From CAYUST01 sp041908765 (GTDB taxonomy: Bacteria > Patescibacteriota > Gracilibacteria > Absconditabacterales > Absconditicoccaceae), in assembly GCA_041908765.1 (NCBI GenBank), contig JAYREU010000003.1:1-13868 (forward strand): a DNA stretch of 13,868 bases, read 5' to 3'. Numbering within the stretch: position 1 is the first letter of the stretch; every line of letters starts with the position of its first letter. Made by a program: the position numbers and the translations under genes. Below the pieces are notes generated by a model. The model ran no database searches. It saw nothing but the letters and a program-made list of their open reading frames with translations, and had not been told where the DNA came from. Of the stretch, positions 13,759 to 13,868 are shown piece after piece.

Positions 13759-13868
13759 TTATAGGTTGAGAGAAACTTCATAAAATGCTTCATAGGCACA
13801 CAAATAATGTAATGATTTTCTAGGTTTGCGGTTAATGATTCTTATTGTTTCTTGTATCTCCTCAGAAC
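13759..13868 (-). CDS. IS30-like transposase, C-terminal fragment at the right edge
   Basis: The minus-strand frame is open from the edge to TAA at 13759-13761, giving 35 residues. The sequence TIRIINRKPRKSLHYLCAYE followed by AFYEVSLNL matches the C-terminus of IS30-family transposases, where (L/I)N-x-(R/K)PRK-x-L-x-(Y/F)-x-TPxEVF is typical. Here the TP is CA. The N-terminus and catalytic DDE residues lie outside the window, so it is not possible to say whether the element is intact. No TGA codon occurs in this short piece. An insertion sequence next to the NAD cluster marks the right border as a mobile region. Confidence 0.75.
   Translation of the reverse strand, partial: SEEIQETIRIINRKPRKSLHYLCAYEAFYEVSLNL

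Noticed and set aside
13703..13783. Possible 26-residue plus-strand ORF with one TGA codon
   Set aside because: Its ATG overlaps the -10 box of the only promoter, and it runs antisense into the transposase end and the possible inverted repeat.
1..13868. CRISPR array, tRNA or rRNA genes
   Set aside because: No spaced direct repeats and no cloverleaf-like or ribosomal segments were seen in the short intergenic regions.

Overview
The window reads as a chromosomal segment of a bacterium that translates UGA as glycine (genetic code 25). This code is known in Absconditabacteria (candidate division SR1) and Gracilibacteria (BD1-5). Under the standard code almost every minus-strand gene looks shattered. 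Read with TGA as Gly, they become full-length enzymes whose restored glycines sit in catalytic motifs: the Walker A loop of the P-loop protein, the HxGH motif of the NMN adenylyltransferase, the GAxxGGALGDA motif of the ADP-ribosylglycohydrolase, the PRPP loop DTGGT of Prs, and the Gly before ATDYC in nicotinamidase. I counted about 32 in-frame TGA codons in eight genes. TGG is still used for Trp, and all of these genes whose end lies in the window stop at TAA or TAG.

Layout, left to right. 1-1113 (-): P-loop/CYTH-like protein, C-terminus outside the window. 1180-2190 (-): NMN adenylyltransferase-Nudix fusion. 2229-3884 (-): glutamine-dependent NAD synthetase. 4105-5965 (+): a block of three small membrane proteins and one cupin-like protein, with no in-frame TGA; two of them end in TGA directly before strong intrinsic terminators. 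6049-7140 (-): ADP-ribosylglycohydrolase-type protein. 7180-7287: imperfect palindromic element. 7291-8379 (-): PRPP synthetase. 8446-9801 (-): nicotinate phosphoribosyltransferase. 9843-10598 (-): nicotinamidase. 10811-11080 (+): 89-residue protein of unknown function with two TGA-Gly codons. 11272-12849 (+): membrane-anchored FMN/[3Fe-4S] glutamate synthase-like protein without TGA. 12891-12997: cluster of hairpins. 13021-13581 (-): FGDN/GIGTG-motif protein. 13759-13868 (-): C-terminus of an IS30-like transposase running off the right edge. No stretch longer than 300 bases lacks a gene; I saw no tRNA, rRNA or CRISPR array.

The minus-strand genes form an almost self-contained NAD salvage cluster. 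PncA deamidates nicotinamide, PncB joins nicotinate to PRPP supplied by Prs, and NadM plus NadE carry out adenylylation and amidation, in either order. The ADP-ribosylglycohydrolase and the Nudix domain add possible ADP-ribose turnover. This suits a reduced, host-dependent organism that imports nicotinamide or nicotinate.

Promoters across the window share one architecture: a TTGACW- or TTGCAA-like -35 box, a spacer of exactly 16 bases, and a TATAWT-like -10 box. Start codons lack Shine-Dalgarno sequences. The strongest lead is the contrast between TGA-as-Gly genes and the TGA-free plus-strand block whose own TGA codons look like working stops. This suggests recent transfer of standard-code genes into a code-25 genome.
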